Of a stretch of DNA of 64,000 bases, positions 1 to 9,497 are shown piece after piece. The translations under genes were made by a program, and so were the position numbers. Each line of letters starts with the position of its first letter. The first letter of the stretch is position 1. The DNA is taken from positions 59,359 to 123,358 of the forward strand of contig CABHPA010000111.1 of the NCBI GenBank assembly GCA_902168245.1, given 5' to 3'. The notes under the pieces were generated by a model. That model was not told where the DNA came from and did not search any database. It saw only the letters and a program-made list of their open reading frames with translations. The stretch is from Candidatus Melainabacteria bacterium. GTDB taxonomy: Bacteria > Cyanobacteriota > Vampirovibrionia > Vampirovibrionales > Vampirovibrionaceae.

Positions 1-329
1 AACATCACATCCTGCGGATCTTCCCGATGAGAAAAGGACAACAACGCCAAATCGGGTGGCAATTCACCCGGCAGATCCTTCATGCTGTGTACGGCCAGGT
101 CAATTTCATCCTGCCACAGGGCCACTTCCAGCTCTTTCACGAACAAGCCCTTGTCTCCCGCCTTGGAAAGCGCCTTGTCCAGAATGAGATCGCCCTGTGT
201 TTTGTAAGTCTTAATCTCCACCCGCAACTGGGGCCATCGACGCTGCAAGGCTTCGGCCACCATGTGCGTTTGCGCCAAGGCCAGCGGACTTTCCCGGCTG
301 CCCAGCCTCAAGAGATCCAATGTCGTCAT
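1..329 (-). CDS. hemC: Porphobilinogen deaminase (hydroxymethylbilane synthase), N-terminal part
   Basis: Joins four porphobilinogen molecules into hydroxymethylbilane in tetrapyrrole synthesis. The minus strand translates from ATG at 329 as MTTLDLLRLGSRESPLALAQ, then a KTQGD motif, KGLFVKELE and AVHSMKDLP, all family signatures of domain 1. About 109 residues are present; the rest, including the dipyrromethane-cofactor cysteine, lies beyond base 1. The start is 12 bases after the hemA stop, so hemA-hemC form one operon that feeds glutamyl-tRNA into tetrapyrroles. Cut by the window edge; no sign of damage in the visible part. Confidence 0.9.
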   Translation of the reverse strand, partial: MTTLDLLRLGSRESPLALAQTHMVAEALQRRWPQLRVEIKTYKTQGDLILDKALSKAGDKGLFVKELEVALWQDEIDLAVHSMKDLPGELPPDLALLSFSHREDPQDVM

Positions 330-341
330 ACCAAATTCCTT

Positions 342-1649
342 TTAAGCGGAAGCCGTGCCATCCAGCGGCTGATTATGCGAAACGGGGCAGGTGTCCGCAT
401 CAACGGCAGCCGGGTCAATATTAAACAAATGGCTAAGTACCAAAGCCTGCTGCGAGATATCTTCCGGGTTGCGGGAGTTCTTCAGCCGCACGGTGGGATC
501 ATGCAAAATCTTGCGAACCAGGTTCTTGGAAATGGCATCTACCACCTCATAATGCTTCCCGACGGATGAAGCGGCCAATTCCGCCTGACGGATGCTCTCC
601 ACTTTCTCGCGCAAACGGGTGAGCGTCGGCACCACCGACAGGGACACCCGCCATTGCTGGAACGCGATGCATTCCTCTTCCAGGATCTCCTGGGCCTGCT
701 GCTTCAGTTGCTGCTGCATATCGCCCGAAAAGCCCGTAGCGCCAGCAAGATTATCCGTATTAAAGAGGCTGACGTTCTCCAATTCACCCGCGCGAGGATC
801 TACATTGCGGGGAACTGCAATATCAATCACCAGTTTGGAACCTTTGCCCTCAAAATCCGCTTTGCCCAGAACCACGTGCGGCGCGCCGGTGGCCACAAAC
901 AGCACTTCGGCATGCTCTATAGCCCGGTCAAGCTCATCCCAACCAAGCCCTTTAAAGCCATAGCGCCCGCTCAGTTCCTGTAAACGCTCGCGACTGCGGT
1001 TCACAATCACCACGTTGGCCTGCTGCTCAGGCGTCATTCCTTGCTTAAAGAGGGACATGGTAATCTCCGCCATTTTGCCGCCGCCAATCAGCGTGATCCG
1101 TCGGCTCATCAAGTCCGGATCAGATTGCCGGGCAAAGTGGAAAGCCGCCAGGGACACGCTGACATCCTTATCGGCAATGCCGGTTTCGGTGCGCACCCGC
1201 TTGCCTACGGTTAAGGCCGCCTTAAACAGCTTATCCAGAACCAGGCCAACCGTTTTTTCACGTTGGGCCAGCGCCAGGGCGTCTTTAACCTGCCCCATAA
1301 TCTGCCCTTCGCCGATAATCAGGCTATCCAGCCCGGACGCCACCCGAAACAGGTGGGCCACAGCATCTTCATGCAGCAAGTTGAACGTGTACTGCCGCAG
1401 AGGGGCAATATCCAACCCTTTAAAAACCCGGTAAAACTGCTTGATGGATTGCAGACCCAGCTCCGTATCCGTAACCACCGCATAAAGTTCGGTACGGTTG
1501 CAGGTGGTTAAAATGGCGCATTCCTCAATCCCAGCACAGGAACGCAATACCTTTAAAGCAGACGCAACTTCATCTTCGAGTAAAGCAAACTTTTCTCGAA
1601 CTTCGATTGTGGCGGTTCGGTGCCGTACACCGCTAACAATAATGTGCAT
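342..1649 (-). CDS. hemA: Glutamyl-tRNA reductase
   Basis: Reduces glutamyl-tRNA(Glu) with NADPH to glutamate-1-semialdehyde, the first committed step of C5-pathway tetrapyrrole synthesis. The N-terminal catalytic domain carries TTCNRTELYA with the nucleophile Cys at about residue 50, followed by GLDSLIIGEGQI near residues 107-118. An NADPH-binding Rossmann core follows (GGGKMAE around 190), then the C-terminal dimerisation helices. The 435-residue length is normal. It begins at ATG 1649 with only a weak ribosome site (AAGAAACG). hemC follows 12 bases after its stop. Use of the C5 route agrees with cyanobacterial relatives but is common in bacteria. No haem-regulatory degron can be judged from sequence alone. 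Confidence 0.96.
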   Translation of the reverse strand: MHIIVSGVRHRTATIEVREKFALLEDEVASALKVLRSCAGIEECAILTTCNRTELYAVVTDTELGLQSIKQFYRVFKGLDIAPLRQYTFNLLHEDAVAHLFRVASGLDSLIIGEGQIMGQVKDALALAQREKTVGLVLDKLFKAALTVGKRVRTETGIADKDVSVSLAAFHFARQSDPDLMSRRITLIGGGKMAEITMSLFKQGMTPEQQANVVIVNRSRERLQELSGRYGFKGLGWDELDRAIEHAEVLFVATGAPHVVLGKADFEGKGSKLVIDIAVPRNVDPRAGELENVSLFNTDNLAGATGFSGDMQQQLKQQAQEILEEECIAFQQWRVSLSVVPTLTRLREKVESIRQAELAASSVGKHYEVVDAISKNLVRKILHDPTVRLKNSRNPEDISQQALVLSHLFNIDPAAVDADTCPVSHNQPLDGTASA

Positions 1650-1820
1650 TCGTTTCTTAAAAAACCTCGGGCTGGAAATATGCTTGTTTCCGTTCGACTG
1701 GGTCTACGGTTCAGTTGAGGTTGAGTCTAACGAGGGAGTACGTTTAATAGAAGCTATGTGAGGCCCAATACAACCTTGATGTTAGCATTCTCTCTCATCT
1801 AAAGTATATGAGCAAAATTA

Positions 1821-1866
1821 AAAACACTCAATCTGTCCGGTTGGTTAGATTGAGTGTTTTTTACAA
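1821..1866 (-). terminator. Rho-independent terminator downstream of metK
   Basis: Inverted repeat with 14-base arms (AAAACACTCAATCT and its complement) around a 12-base loop. It is T-rich on both sides, so it could stop transcription in either direction. It lies between the end of metK (1908) and the upstream side of hemA (1649), so its main role is probably to end metK mRNA. Confidence 0.8.
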
Positions 1867-1907
1867 TTGTAAAGAATTTAAAAGTTCTGAATTGAGGCTG
1901 ACGCCAC

Positions 1908-3179
1908 TTAAACCGTTAACGCACTGGCTGTTTTACCGGCAGTGACTTTCCGCAATTCATCCACTTTATCCAGGCGCTCCCATGGGAGATCCAGATCCGG
2001 GCGGCCCAAGTGGCCATAGGCGGCTACGTTGTGGTAGAAGCGCCCTTTGTTCTTGCCAGGCAGCCCTTGCAGATCAAAGTTCTGGATAATGGCCGCCGGG
2101 CGCAGGTCAAAATGCTTCTCCACCAGCTCGGCCAGTTCAGAATCGCTCAATTTGCCGGTACCCCAAGTATTCACGTTAATGGACATGGGACGGGCCACGC
2201 CAATGGCATAACCGACCTGCACTTCGCATTTATCGGCCAGACCGGCGGCTACCACGTTTTTAGCTACGTGGCGGGCGGCGTAAGCTGCGGAACGATCCAC
2301 TTTTGTGGGATCTTTACCGGAGAACGCGCCGCCGCCGTGACGCGCATAACCGCCGTAGGTATCCACGATGATTTTGCGCCCCGTCAGACCGGCATCGCCC
2401 TGAGGGCCGCCAATCACAAAGCGACCGCTTGGGTTGATGAAATACTTGGTGTTCGCATCGGGCTTCACGTCGAAGTTTTTGAACACTTCATCAATGACCT
2501 GTTGCTTGAGGTCGTCGTGGATGCGTTTTTGGATTTTGGTATTGTCCGTTTCGCCGTTGATAGCCGGGTCGTGCTGGGTGCTGATCACCACGGTATCGAT
2601 GCGATGGGGTTTATCGTTCACGTATTCCACGGTTACCTGGGATTTGCCGTCGGGCCGCAGGTAAGGAAGCTTGCCGTTTTTGCGGACTTCGGTCAGCCTG
2701 CGAACCAGCGCGTGAGCCACCTGGATGGGCAAGGGCATGAAATCCTTGGTTTCGTTGCAGGCAAAGCCGAACATAATCCCCTGATCGCCAGCGCCAATCT
2801 GGTCAATCTCATCGTCGGAAAGCTTTCCGCGCACTTCATGGGCCTGATCCACGCCGCCAGCGATGTCCACGGACTGCTCGTCAATGCTCAGCAGCACGGC
2901 ACAGGTGCGGCCGTCAAAGCCACCGGCATTTTCGCCAGTGTAGCCAATTTCCTCAATAGTGCGACGCACCACGGAAGCGATGTCCACATAACAGTTGGCC
3001 GTAATTTCGCCGCTCACCAGCACCAGGCCGGTGGTCACGGATGTTTCGGCAGCCACGCGGGCTTTGGGATCCTGGGTCAGGAACGCATCTAAAATAGAAT
3101 CGGAAATCTGGTCGCAGATTTTGTCCGGATGGCCTTCAGTCACGGATTCCGAGGTAAAAAGATAACGGGATGTGGACAT
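1908..3179 (-). CDS. metK: S-adenosylmethionine synthetase (methionine adenosyltransferase)
   Basis: Makes S-adenosylmethionine from methionine and ATP in the cytosol. Family motifs are clear: [17 protein letters not shown] at the N-terminus, [10 protein letters not shown] near residue 115, [21 protein letters not shown] with the P-loop-like segment near 250, and [19 protein letters not shown]. The length of 423 residues fits the slightly long bacterial/cyanobacterial enzymes. I chose ATG 3179 because AAAGGAG lies 12 bases upstream and family N-termini start at this point; an in-frame TTG at 3203 is possible but has no ribosome site. It ends at a hairpin terminator. I saw no SAM riboswitch in the 200 bases upstream. 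Confidence 0.97.
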   Translation of the reverse strand: MSTSRYLFTSESVTEGHPDKICDQISDSILDAFLTQDPKARVAAETSVTTGLVLVSGEITANCYVDIASVVRRTIEEIGYTGENAGGFDGRTCAVLLSIDEQSVDIAGGVDQAHEVRGKLSDDEIDQIGAGDQGIMFGFACNETKDFMPLPIQVAHALVRRLTEVRKNGKLPYLRPDGKSQVTVEYVNDKPHRIDTVVISTQHDPAINGETDNTKIQKRIHDDLKQQVIDEVFKNFDVKPDANTKYFINPSGRFVIGGPQGDAGLTGRKIIVDTYGGYARHGGGAFSGKDPTKVDRSAAYAARHVAKNVVAAGLADKCEVQVGYAIGVARPMSINVNTWGTGKLSDSELAELVEKHFDLRPAAIIQNFDLQGLPGKNKGRFYHNVAAYGHLGRPDLDLPWERLDKVDELRKVTAGKTASALTV

Positions 3180-3383
3180 TTTTAAATTAAGCTCCTTTAT
3201 CAATGCCTGAACCGGAAAAGGGGAAACTCATCAGCTCAATGGCGCTTAACGCGACCGACTAACCTTGCCTTCCCACGATTTACAATAACGGGCATAATCA
3301 CCCTGCTAGCCAGACATTGTAGTTCATCCCCTGACGGGATGCAAACTTTCCCCTAAATAGCGAGCCTAGCGCGTTTTACCCCC

Positions 3384-4082
3384 TCAAGGCACCGCCTGCA
3401 CAAAGCGACGGGTAATTTCATGCGGGCGGGTCACGGCAGAACCAATCACCACCGCATAAGCACCCAATTCAAATGATCGGGTCACTTCCTGTGGCTCCCA
3501 CACGCGGCCTTCCATAATAACCGGCGTTTTCGCCTGCTTGGCCAGTGCTTCCAAAAGCGCAAAATCCGGCCCCTGCTGCAACATCTGCCGACTTTCCACC
3601 GTGTAGCCGGATAACGTCGTGCTAATCAGGTCAAATCCAAGCTTCTCCGCATTCAACCCCTCTTCCAGGGTCGCGACATCCGCCATTAAAGCCAAATCGG
3701 GGTAAGCCTTCCGGCAGGCTTCCACAATCGACTCAAGCGACTCTCCGCCGGGACGAGGGCGCAGGGTGGCATCCAGGGCCACAATATCGCAACAGGAAGC
3801 CAAAGCAGCGACATCCTGAAGCGAAGGCGTGATATACACCAGCTCATGCGCGTTGGCGGGAATCACCTCCGGCTTGGTAATGCCCAAAACCGGAACATCG
3901 GGGTGCTTTTGTTTGAAATAAACGATGTTCTCCGGCTGGGCCATGCGAACCGCGCAGGCGCCGCCGTTCAAGGCCGCTTCCGCCATGGCGCACAAATATT
4001 CCGGCTTGTTTAAAGGCTCCCCGTACGCAGCCTGCACGGAGACGATAATTCCCTTGTGAATACGCTGGATGATCTTTCTCAT
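3384..4082 (-). CDS. nanE: Putative N-acetylmannosamine-6-phosphate 2-epimerase (NanE type)
   Basis: Predicted TIM-barrel enzyme that converts ManNAc-6-phosphate to GlcNAc-6-phosphate in sialic acid or amino-sugar catabolism. At 232 residues it has the full NanE length. Family-like segments are GIIVSVQAAYGEPLNKPE at the start, GGACAVRMAQPENI, PVLGITKPE, IVALDATLRPRPGG, LMADVATLEEG and ISTTLSGYT. The genome also carries murQ (21659), whose product is GlcNAc-6-P, so both could feed the same pool. No nanA/nanK neighbours are visible, so the physiological substrate is uncertain. It stands alone: metK lies downstream on the same strand 204 bases away, and dgt is divergent. The 286 bases before dgt show nothing I can name. 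Confidence 0.85.
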   Translation of the reverse strand: MRKIIQRIHKGIIVSVQAAYGEPLNKPEYLCAMAEAALNGGACAVRMAQPENIVYFKQKHPDVPVLGITKPEVIPANAHELVYITPSLQDVAALASCCDIVALDATLRPRPGGESLESIVEACRKAYPDLALMADVATLEEGLNAEKLGFDLISTTLSGYTVESRQMLQQGPDFALLEALAKQAKTPVIMEGRVWEPQEVTRSFELGAYAVVIGSAVTRPHEITRRFVQAVP

Positions 4083-4368
4083 TAAAAATACGCTAGAATA
4101 ACACCACGGAAAATTCGGTTCAGAGTTGATTCTATCATCTCACCCGTTTTCCCGCTCCCTCATTCGTCATTCACGATCATATCCCTTCATAAAGCTGGAT
4201 GGAGAGGACGCAATATGGTAGTTTAGTGCTACCTATGAGATTGGGGATCTGTGCGCCAGACAGTCACGAGGCCCAAAAAAGGCCACTTAGCAACAAAGGC
4301 GGACACGGGATGCGGAAATTACGGAACCAGCTACGGAACAGACCAGCATCGATAGGCAGGAAGGCTTG

Positions 4369-5415
4369 ATGGCACTGGGTGTCATGCACATTCGGGAATC
4401 AACGGAGGCACTGGAACAGCGAGTGCTTCATCCTTTGGCGGCCCGAAGCAGCCAAACATTAGGAAGAGAAGTGCCGGAGGCACCTTGTTCCATCCGCACC
4501 GTCTTTCAACGCGACCGGGATCGCATTCTGCATTCCAAGGCGTTCCGTCGCCTGAAGCACAAAACCCAGATGTTCATCGCCCCCGTGGGCGACCATTACC
4601 GCACCCGCCTTACCCATAGCCTGGAAGTGGCCCAAGTCTCCCGCACCATTGCCCGCGCCCTGCGCCTGAACGAAGATTTGACCGAAAGCATCGCCCTGGC
4701 CCACGATGTCGGGCATCCCCCGTTTGGCCACACCGGGGAGCATGTGCTGGATGAGCTTTCCCCCATTGGGTTTCATCACCAGAAGCAGGGGCTTCGCATT
4801 GTAAAAACGCTAGAAAAGCTGAACCTGACCGTGGAAGTGCTGGACGGCATGGAGGGAACCACGGAGCAAAAACCCAACTTCCTGACGCTGGAAGCGCAGA
4901 TTGTGGATACTGCAGACCGCATGGCCTACCTGCACCACGATGTGGAGGATGCCCGACGCGCGGGCATTATGCTGGACAGCGACTTGCCAACAGAGATTCT
5001 GGAAACCTTGGGCCATACCCGGCATGAGCGGCTGGATCGCATGGTGATCGACATTGTTCGACATAGTCTGACAGCGATGGAAAGCGACGAACCCCGTATT
5101 GCGCTTTCTTCCGAAATCAGGGAAGCGGTGATGGGCTTGCGTCAGTGGATGTTCGACCATATATACCTCGCCCCGGAGCGCCTAGAGCAAACAGAAAACG
5201 TGCGGCGGGTGATTACCGCCCTGTACGAGTTTTATATGAAGCGTCCGGAGTTGCTCAGCGACAACCTGCCGGAAACCGACCCCGTGGAACGCCGGATACT
5301 AGACTATATCTCCGGCATGACCGACCGTTTCGCCATTGAAGCCTATCAGGCGCACCTATTGCCGAATACTTATCAGGCGTTCACGGTCAACCGGCCTTAT
5401 GAGGGCTTGTCCTGA
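4369..5415 (+). CDS. dgt: dGTP triphosphohydrolase-like HD-domain protein
   Basis: HD-superfamily phosphohydrolase of the Dgt/dNTPase type, which splits dNTPs into nucleosides and triphosphate. Metal-binding residues are visible in RTRLTHSLEVAQ (His), ESIALAHDVGHPPFGH (HD pair) and the later DTADRMAYLHHDVEDA (Asp). The N-terminal FQRDRDRILHSKAFRRLKHKTQM motif is diagnostic. At 348 residues it belongs to the shorter type-2 group. Start ATG 4369 has AGGAAGG just upstream; an in-frame TTG at 4366 and ATG 4384 are alternatives. Its TGA overlaps the dnaG ATG by one base (TGATG), so the two are translationally coupled, followed by rpoD: a nucleotide-pool, primase and sigma operon. Confidence 0.93.
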   Translation: MALGVMHIRESTEALEQRVLHPLAARSSQTLGREVPEAPCSIRTVFQRDRDRILHSKAFRRLKHKTQMFIAPVGDHYRTRLTHSLEVAQVSRTIARALRLNEDLTESIALAHDVGHPPFGHTGEHVLDELSPIGFHHQKQGLRIVKTLEKLNLTVEVLDGMEGTTEQKPNFLTLEAQIVDTADRMAYLHHDVEDARRAGIMLDSDLPTEILETLGHTRHERLDRMVIDIVRHSLTAMESDEPRIALSSEIREAVMGLRQWMFDHIYLAPERLEQTENVRRVITALYEFYMKRPELLSDNLPETDPVERRILDYISGMTDRFAIEAYQAHLLPNTYQAFTVNRPYEGLS

Positions 5416-7442
5416 TGAGCCGTCTGCCTTTTGCGGAAGCCGCCGAACGTGTTAAGAGTGGACTTGACATTATCGATATCATCCAGCGGCACGTCATCCT
5501 GAAAAAAATGGGCCGCAATTACGCGGGGAAATGCCCGTTCCATAACGATAAAAGCCCTTCCATGAACGTCAGCCGGGAGAAAGGCATCTTCAAATGCTTT
5601 GCCTGCGGTGTGGGTGGCGATTCCCTGACCTTCCTGATGAAGATTGAGAACAAAACCTACGGTGAAGTGATTCGGGATTTGGCGCAGGAGCAGGGCATCG
5701 AAGTTGCTTATGAGGGCCAAAGCGCGGAAATTGCCTCTGTTCAGCGGGATGCTCGCCAGAAGATTCTAGACTTGAACTACTCAGCCGCCAAATGGTTTGA
5801 GGAAAAGCTCCGCGAGCCTTCCGCACAAGGCGTCATGAATTACCTCAGCGGCCGCTATCAGGGTGCCGATGACTGCCAGAAGGCCATTCAGCAGTTCCAG
5901 TTGGGTTATGCCCCGGCCGGGTGGGAAAACCTGACCCCTCATTTAAAGGAAAAGTTCGATTTTGTGCAGGCCAACCCCGATTTGCTGGTGACAGCAGGGC
6001 TGGCCAGCAACCGGGAACACGGACAGGGGCATTACGACCGCTTCCGGAACCGATTAATCATCCCGATTCTGGATGACCGAGGGCAGGTAGTGGCCTTTGG
6101 GGGCCGCGCTTTGTCTGATGAGGATAAGCCCAAATACCTGAATTCTCCGGAAACCACGGTATACAAAAAAAGCCAGGTGCTGTACGGCTTCCATCAGGCC
6201 AAGGACGCCATTCGCCAAAACAAGGCCGCCGTGGTGATGGAAGGTTACTTCGATGTCATTAGCGCCCACCTGGGCGGTATTACGGAAGCAGTGGGTTCTT
6301 GCGGCACGGCCATGACCGATAGCCACCTGAAACTGTTGACCCGCTTTGGCGCGGAAACCGTGTATTTAGCCTTCGACTCCGATGAGGCGGGCCTTAAAGC
6401 GGCTTTAAGCGCAATATCCCTGATTGAACCCTACATGGATTCCAGTGAATTGCAGTTGAAGGTGCTGATTGTACCCGACGGGAAAGACCCGGACGAGTTC
6501 ATTCGTCATCACGGGGGCGATGCCTTTAGGGCATTAATGGCTAATGCTCGCCATTTTCTAAACTTCAAGTTCGATATGGCCCTGCGGGGCATCCCGGTTC
6601 ACACGCCGGAAGGCCGAATTCAGGCCGCAAACCGCATTACGCCTTTACTTGCCAGCATTCAGCGGCCCGCCACCCGTTCGGAATACATCAAACTGTATTC
6701 GGAAAAAATCGCCATTTCCGAAGAGGCTTTGCTGCTGGAAGTAAAACGCTACGAACAAAGCCGGAATCCCAATCCTCCCAGGGTTTGGGGAGGCTCCCAA
6801 CACTCGGGCAAGAAAAAGGCAATTTCAAAGCAGGGTTCGACTTCATTAAAGAGAAATGAGCCGGTGCTCACCGAAAATATGACCGAATTACGCTCGCAGC
6901 TTACCTCCAGGCAAGTCGCCGCCGAGAAGAACCTGTTAAAACTGTCCTTATACAACACGGAAAGTTTCTACCTCATGTTGAGTGTTCTTGAAGCCCAGGC
7001 GGCTTCGTCCCAAGCATTTTTGTCTTTTGACGACCCCATTCACCAGGAAATCCTGGAAGGCTTGCGCGGCTTGGCGAAAGAACCCTCCGCCGCAAAGACT
7101 GATCCTTCGGGCAATGGATTCCTGGGAACTTTGATCGAAAAAATGAATCATCTATATTTTGACAAACCTGATGTCTTACATACGTTTGCCGAACTGGCGC
7201 TAACTGCGGAGTCTTTTTGCGACTCACTCGGCTTGGGCGAAATTAAGGGAACAGTATTTCAGGAAAAAGTATCTCTTCTGGCCAAACAGCAACTCAGTCT
7301 GCTGGCGCGGGGCCGTATGCTCCAGCAGCTTCAACAGCTCAAAACGAACGCCAGCCAGAATGAGGGAGAGCAAGTGGAGTTAACCTACCAGTTTCAGGAT
7401 CGGCTGTTTGCCGACACCCGGCCGCCCCAAGCCCAAGGGTAG
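5415..7442 (+). CDS. dnaG: DNA primase
   Basis: Synthesises RNA primers at the replication fork. The N-terminal CHC2 zinc ribbon uses C40, H43, C61 and C64 (GKCPFHND, KCFACGVGG). A catalytic TOPRIM fold follows with VVMEGYFDVI, YLAFDSDEAG and PDGKDPDEFI. The C-terminal ~200 residues, the helicase-interacting part, are poorly conserved, as usual. At 675 residues it is full length. The start is fixed by the one-base overlap with the upstream dgt-like gene. rpoD follows 36 bases after the stop. The classic rpsU-dnaG-rpoD arrangement is present without rpsU. Confidence 0.97.
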   Translation: MSRLPFAEAAERVKSGLDIIDIIQRHVILKKMGRNYAGKCPFHNDKSPSMNVSREKGIFKCFACGVGGDSLTFLMKIENKTYGEVIRDLAQEQGIEVAYEGQSAEIASVQRDARQKILDLNYSAAKWFEEKLREPSAQGVMNYLSGRYQGADDCQKAIQQFQLGYAPAGWENLTPHLKEKFDFVQANPDLLVTAGLASNREHGQGHYDRFRNRLIIPILDDRGQVVAFGGRALSDEDKPKYLNSPETTVYKKSQVLYGFHQAKDAIRQNKAAVVMEGYFDVISAHLGGITEAVGSCGTAMTDSHLKLLTRFGAETVYLAFDSDEAGLKAALSAISLIEPYMDSSELQLKVLIVPDGKDPDEFIRHHGGDAFRALMANARHFLNFKFDMALRGIPVHTPEGRIQAANRITPLLASIQRPATRSEYIKLYSEKIAISEEALLLEVKRYEQSRNPNPPRVWGGSQHSGKKKAISKQGSTSLKRNEPVLTENMTELRSQLTSRQVAAEKNLLKLSLYNTESFYLMLSVLEAQAASSQAFLSFDDPIHQEILEGLRGLAKEPSAAKTDPSGNGFLGTLIEKMNHLYFDKPDVLHTFAELALTAESFCDSLGLGEIKGTVFQEKVSLLAKQQLSLLARGRMLQQLQQLKTNASQNEGEQVELTYQFQDRLFADTRPPQAQG

Positions 7443-7508
7443 CCCTGAAACCAAACCCCAGTCTTTAGCACAAGTGTAATGTCTACCAATAAGGGATGGA
7501 AACCACAC

Positions 7509-8579
7509 ATGACCAAACGCAGATCCACCAAAAAAAGTGAAGACTCCCTGCTGGCCATGATCAGCAAGTCGGAACGCGGGCGTGACGAACGCAGCGGCAT
7601 CGACGAAATCCTGTCCGTCGATGACGGCGAATCCGATCAGATCGGCTCCCTCTTTACGGATGCTGGCAGCGGTAGCGTTGCCCTTTTAAGCGGCGAAGAC
7701 GAAAGCGAAGAAGTCAGCTTTACCGTTGAAACTCGCGGCCTGACCCTGGATGATCCGGTCCGGATGTACCTGCGCGAAATCGGGCGGATTCCCCTGCTGA
7801 CCGGCGACGAAGAGATTGAACTGGCCCGCCAGATTGTGGCCGGTGGCGAATCCGGCGCGCGCGCCAAGCAAAAGCTGGTGCAAGCCAACCTGCGTTTGGT
7901 AGTCAGTATCGCTAAAAAATATGTGGGCCGCGGCATGCTGTTTCTGGATCTGATTCAGGAAGGCAACCTGGGCTTGATTCGCGCCGCCGAGAAATTCGAT
8001 CACGAGCGCGGTTACAAGTTCTCCACCTACGCCACCTGGTGGATTCGTCAGGCCATCACCCGCGCCATCGCGGATCAGGCCCGCACCATCCGGATTCCGG
8101 TACACATGGTGGAAACCATCAACAAACTCAAAAAAATCACCCGCAAACTGGCCCAGGAACTGAGCCGCAAGCCGACCGAGGAAGAACTGGCCCACGCCAT
8201 GGCCATTTCGGTACCCAAGCTGCGCGACATTATTAAAGTGGCCCAGGAGCCACTTTCCCTGGAAACCCCCATCGGGAAGGAAGAAGATTCCCGTCTGGGC
8301 GATTTCATCGAGGATCGCGAAGCCAAAGCCCCGGCCACCACGGTTGCCCACGAACTGCTGCGGGAAGATCTCACCGAGGTGCTGAGTTCCCTGTCTCCCC
8401 GCGAGCGTGACGTGCTGCGTCTGCGCTTCGGTCTGGACGATGGCCGTCAGCGCACCCTGGAAGAAGTGGGCCAGTTGTTTGGCGTCACCCGTGAGCGGAT
8501 TCGCCAGATTGAAGCCAAAGCCCTGCGCAAGCTGCGCCATCCCAACCGCAGCCGTCGCCTGAAAGAATACATTGAATAG
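7509..8579 (+). CDS. rpoD: Primary sigma factor (sigma-70 group 1, SigA/RpoD)
   Basis: Housekeeping sigma subunit that directs RNA polymerase to -10/-35 promoters. The order is region 1.2 ([17 protein letters not shown]), region 2 ([16 protein letters not shown], then [16 protein letters not shown]), region 3 and region 4 ([34 protein letters not shown]). It lacks the long 1.1 region of proteobacterial RpoD and so resembles cyanobacterial SigA. Start ATG 7509 has GGGATGGA eight bases upstream; ATG 7479 is in frame (ten residues more) but has no ribosome site. It sits 66 bases after dnaG and is closed by a strong terminator at 8643. Promoters proposed elsewhere in this window match the motif this sigma should read. 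Confidence 0.96.
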   Translation: MTKRRSTKKSEDSLLAMISKSERGRDERSGIDEILSVDDGESDQIGSLFTDAGSGSVALLSGEDESEEVSFTVETRGLTLDDPVRMYLREIGRIPLLTGDEEIELARQIVAGGESGARAKQKLVQANLRLVVSIAKKYVGRGMLFLDLIQEGNLGLIRAAEKFDHERGYKFSTYATWWIRQAITRAIADQARTIRIPVHMVETINKLKKITRKLAQELSRKPTEEELAHAMAISVPKLRDIIKVAQEPLSLETPIGKEEDSRLGDFIEDREAKAPATTVAHELLREDLTEVLSSLSPRERDVLRLRFGLDDGRQRTLEEVGQLFGVTRERIRQIEAKALRKLRHPNRSRRLKEYIE

Positions 8580-8642
8580 CTAGCCAAAAAACTGGTTATA
8601 CAGCTCAGGTTGCAAATCAAGCAAAAAACAATCTAAAATCAC

Positions 8643-8684
8643 AGCAAGCATCATTTAACTAGAATGATGCTTGCTTATTTTTTA
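8643..8684 (+). terminator. Rho-independent terminator of the dgt-dnaG-rpoD operon
   Basis: Perfect 12-base stem AGCAAGCATCAT with its complement, loop of nine bases, followed by TATTTTTT. It lies 63 bases after the rpoD stop and just before the ribosome site of the AT-rich membrane gene at 8705. Confidence 0.88.
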
Positions 8685-8704
8685 GGGGAAAGGGGTATAA
8701 AAGA

Positions 8705-9469
8705 GTGTCTATACTTGCAATCCCTGGCTCAATGCCTGAATCTACAGCGATAACCTGGATACTAGTTAGCCTTTTCCTCATTCCCTGGTTTTTTATTATT
8801 ATCAATTTCTTAAGACAAGCACTAATTAAAAGCTTTAAGTTGTTTGACATCATTGCCAAGCAGACGCCAGTTGGTCATATAGTTGACATCTATTTCTTAA
8901 AAAGCCTCTCCCCTACTTTAATTTTCATGATTATTACTATTATTTCCGTCCTCCTATTGTTCTACTATCACTATGCTCAGGATATAAACGACAATAAACG
9001 AATTATTATTGCAGCCTTAATTGCCATTATTGGAATACTGTTTCAAGGGGCTTTTTCTTTGCATACACACATGAGAACAAAAGCGATGGAGGTGCTGCGG
9101 GATAGTCGAAAAAATGAAAATTACATAAATGCAGTCAAAGCATTTCGCCAGTTCCTTAAAAGCAGAAGTGATCTCAAACCCTGTGCAATTGAAGAATTTA
9201 TTTATGCACCCGATCCTGAAGAAAAACAAGCTATTTCAAACCTAGTAATCATTGCCAATTTTTACGAAGAACTTGCAATTTATATTAAATACAAGGAAGT
9301 ATATGAACCCATCTTGGAAGATTTTTATAAACCATCTTTATTGAAATTCTGTAGTGATATAAAAGATTGGATTCAACCATTACGGTCTTATTATGGAAGC
9401 CCGCTGGTGTTTTGCAATATGGAAGCACTGTATAAATACTGGGCAAGTAGAGATGACAGCCAGATTTAA
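8705..9469 (+). CDS. AT-rich membrane protein, possibly DUF4760-like
   Basis: 254-residue protein with three hydrophobic segments (about residues 15-37, 68-88 and 98-117) and a cytosolic helical C-terminal half containing NFYEELAIYIKYKEVYEPIL and a terminal NMEALYKYW. This pattern resembles, from memory, the DUF4760 family of phage/plasmid-associated membrane proteins; I cannot confirm it. Start is GTG 8705 behind AGGGGAAAGGGG. The gene is clearly more AT-rich and uses different codons (many ATT, TTA, AAA) from the GC-rich genes either side, pointing to recent acquisition. It is convergent with pilC, with only 28 bases between the stops and no obvious terminator. Function unknown. Confidence 0.72.
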   Translation: MSILAIPGSMPESTAITWILVSLFLIPWFFIIINFLRQALIKSFKLFDIIAKQTPVGHIVDIYFLKSLSPTLIFMIITIISVLLLFYYHYAQDINDNKRIIIAALIAIIGILFQGAFSLHTHMRTKAMEVLRDSRKNENYINAVKAFRQFLKSRSDLKPCAIEEFIYAPDPEEKQAISNLVIIANFYEELAIYIKYKEVYEPILEDFYKPSLLKFCSDIKDWIQPLRSYYGSPLVFCNMEALYKYWASRDDSQI

Positions 9470-9497
9470 ACTCACATTATCTGGCTTGACACTAGAA

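Noticed and set aside
2010..3092. 360-codon open frame opposite metK
   Set aside because: Antisense shadow of metK; the His/Gly/Val-rich composition arises from GC-rich codons on the other strand, with no start signal.
3180..3383. SAM riboswitch upstream of metK
   Set aside because: The conserved SAM-I/SAM-II core sequences are not present in the 200 bases before the start.
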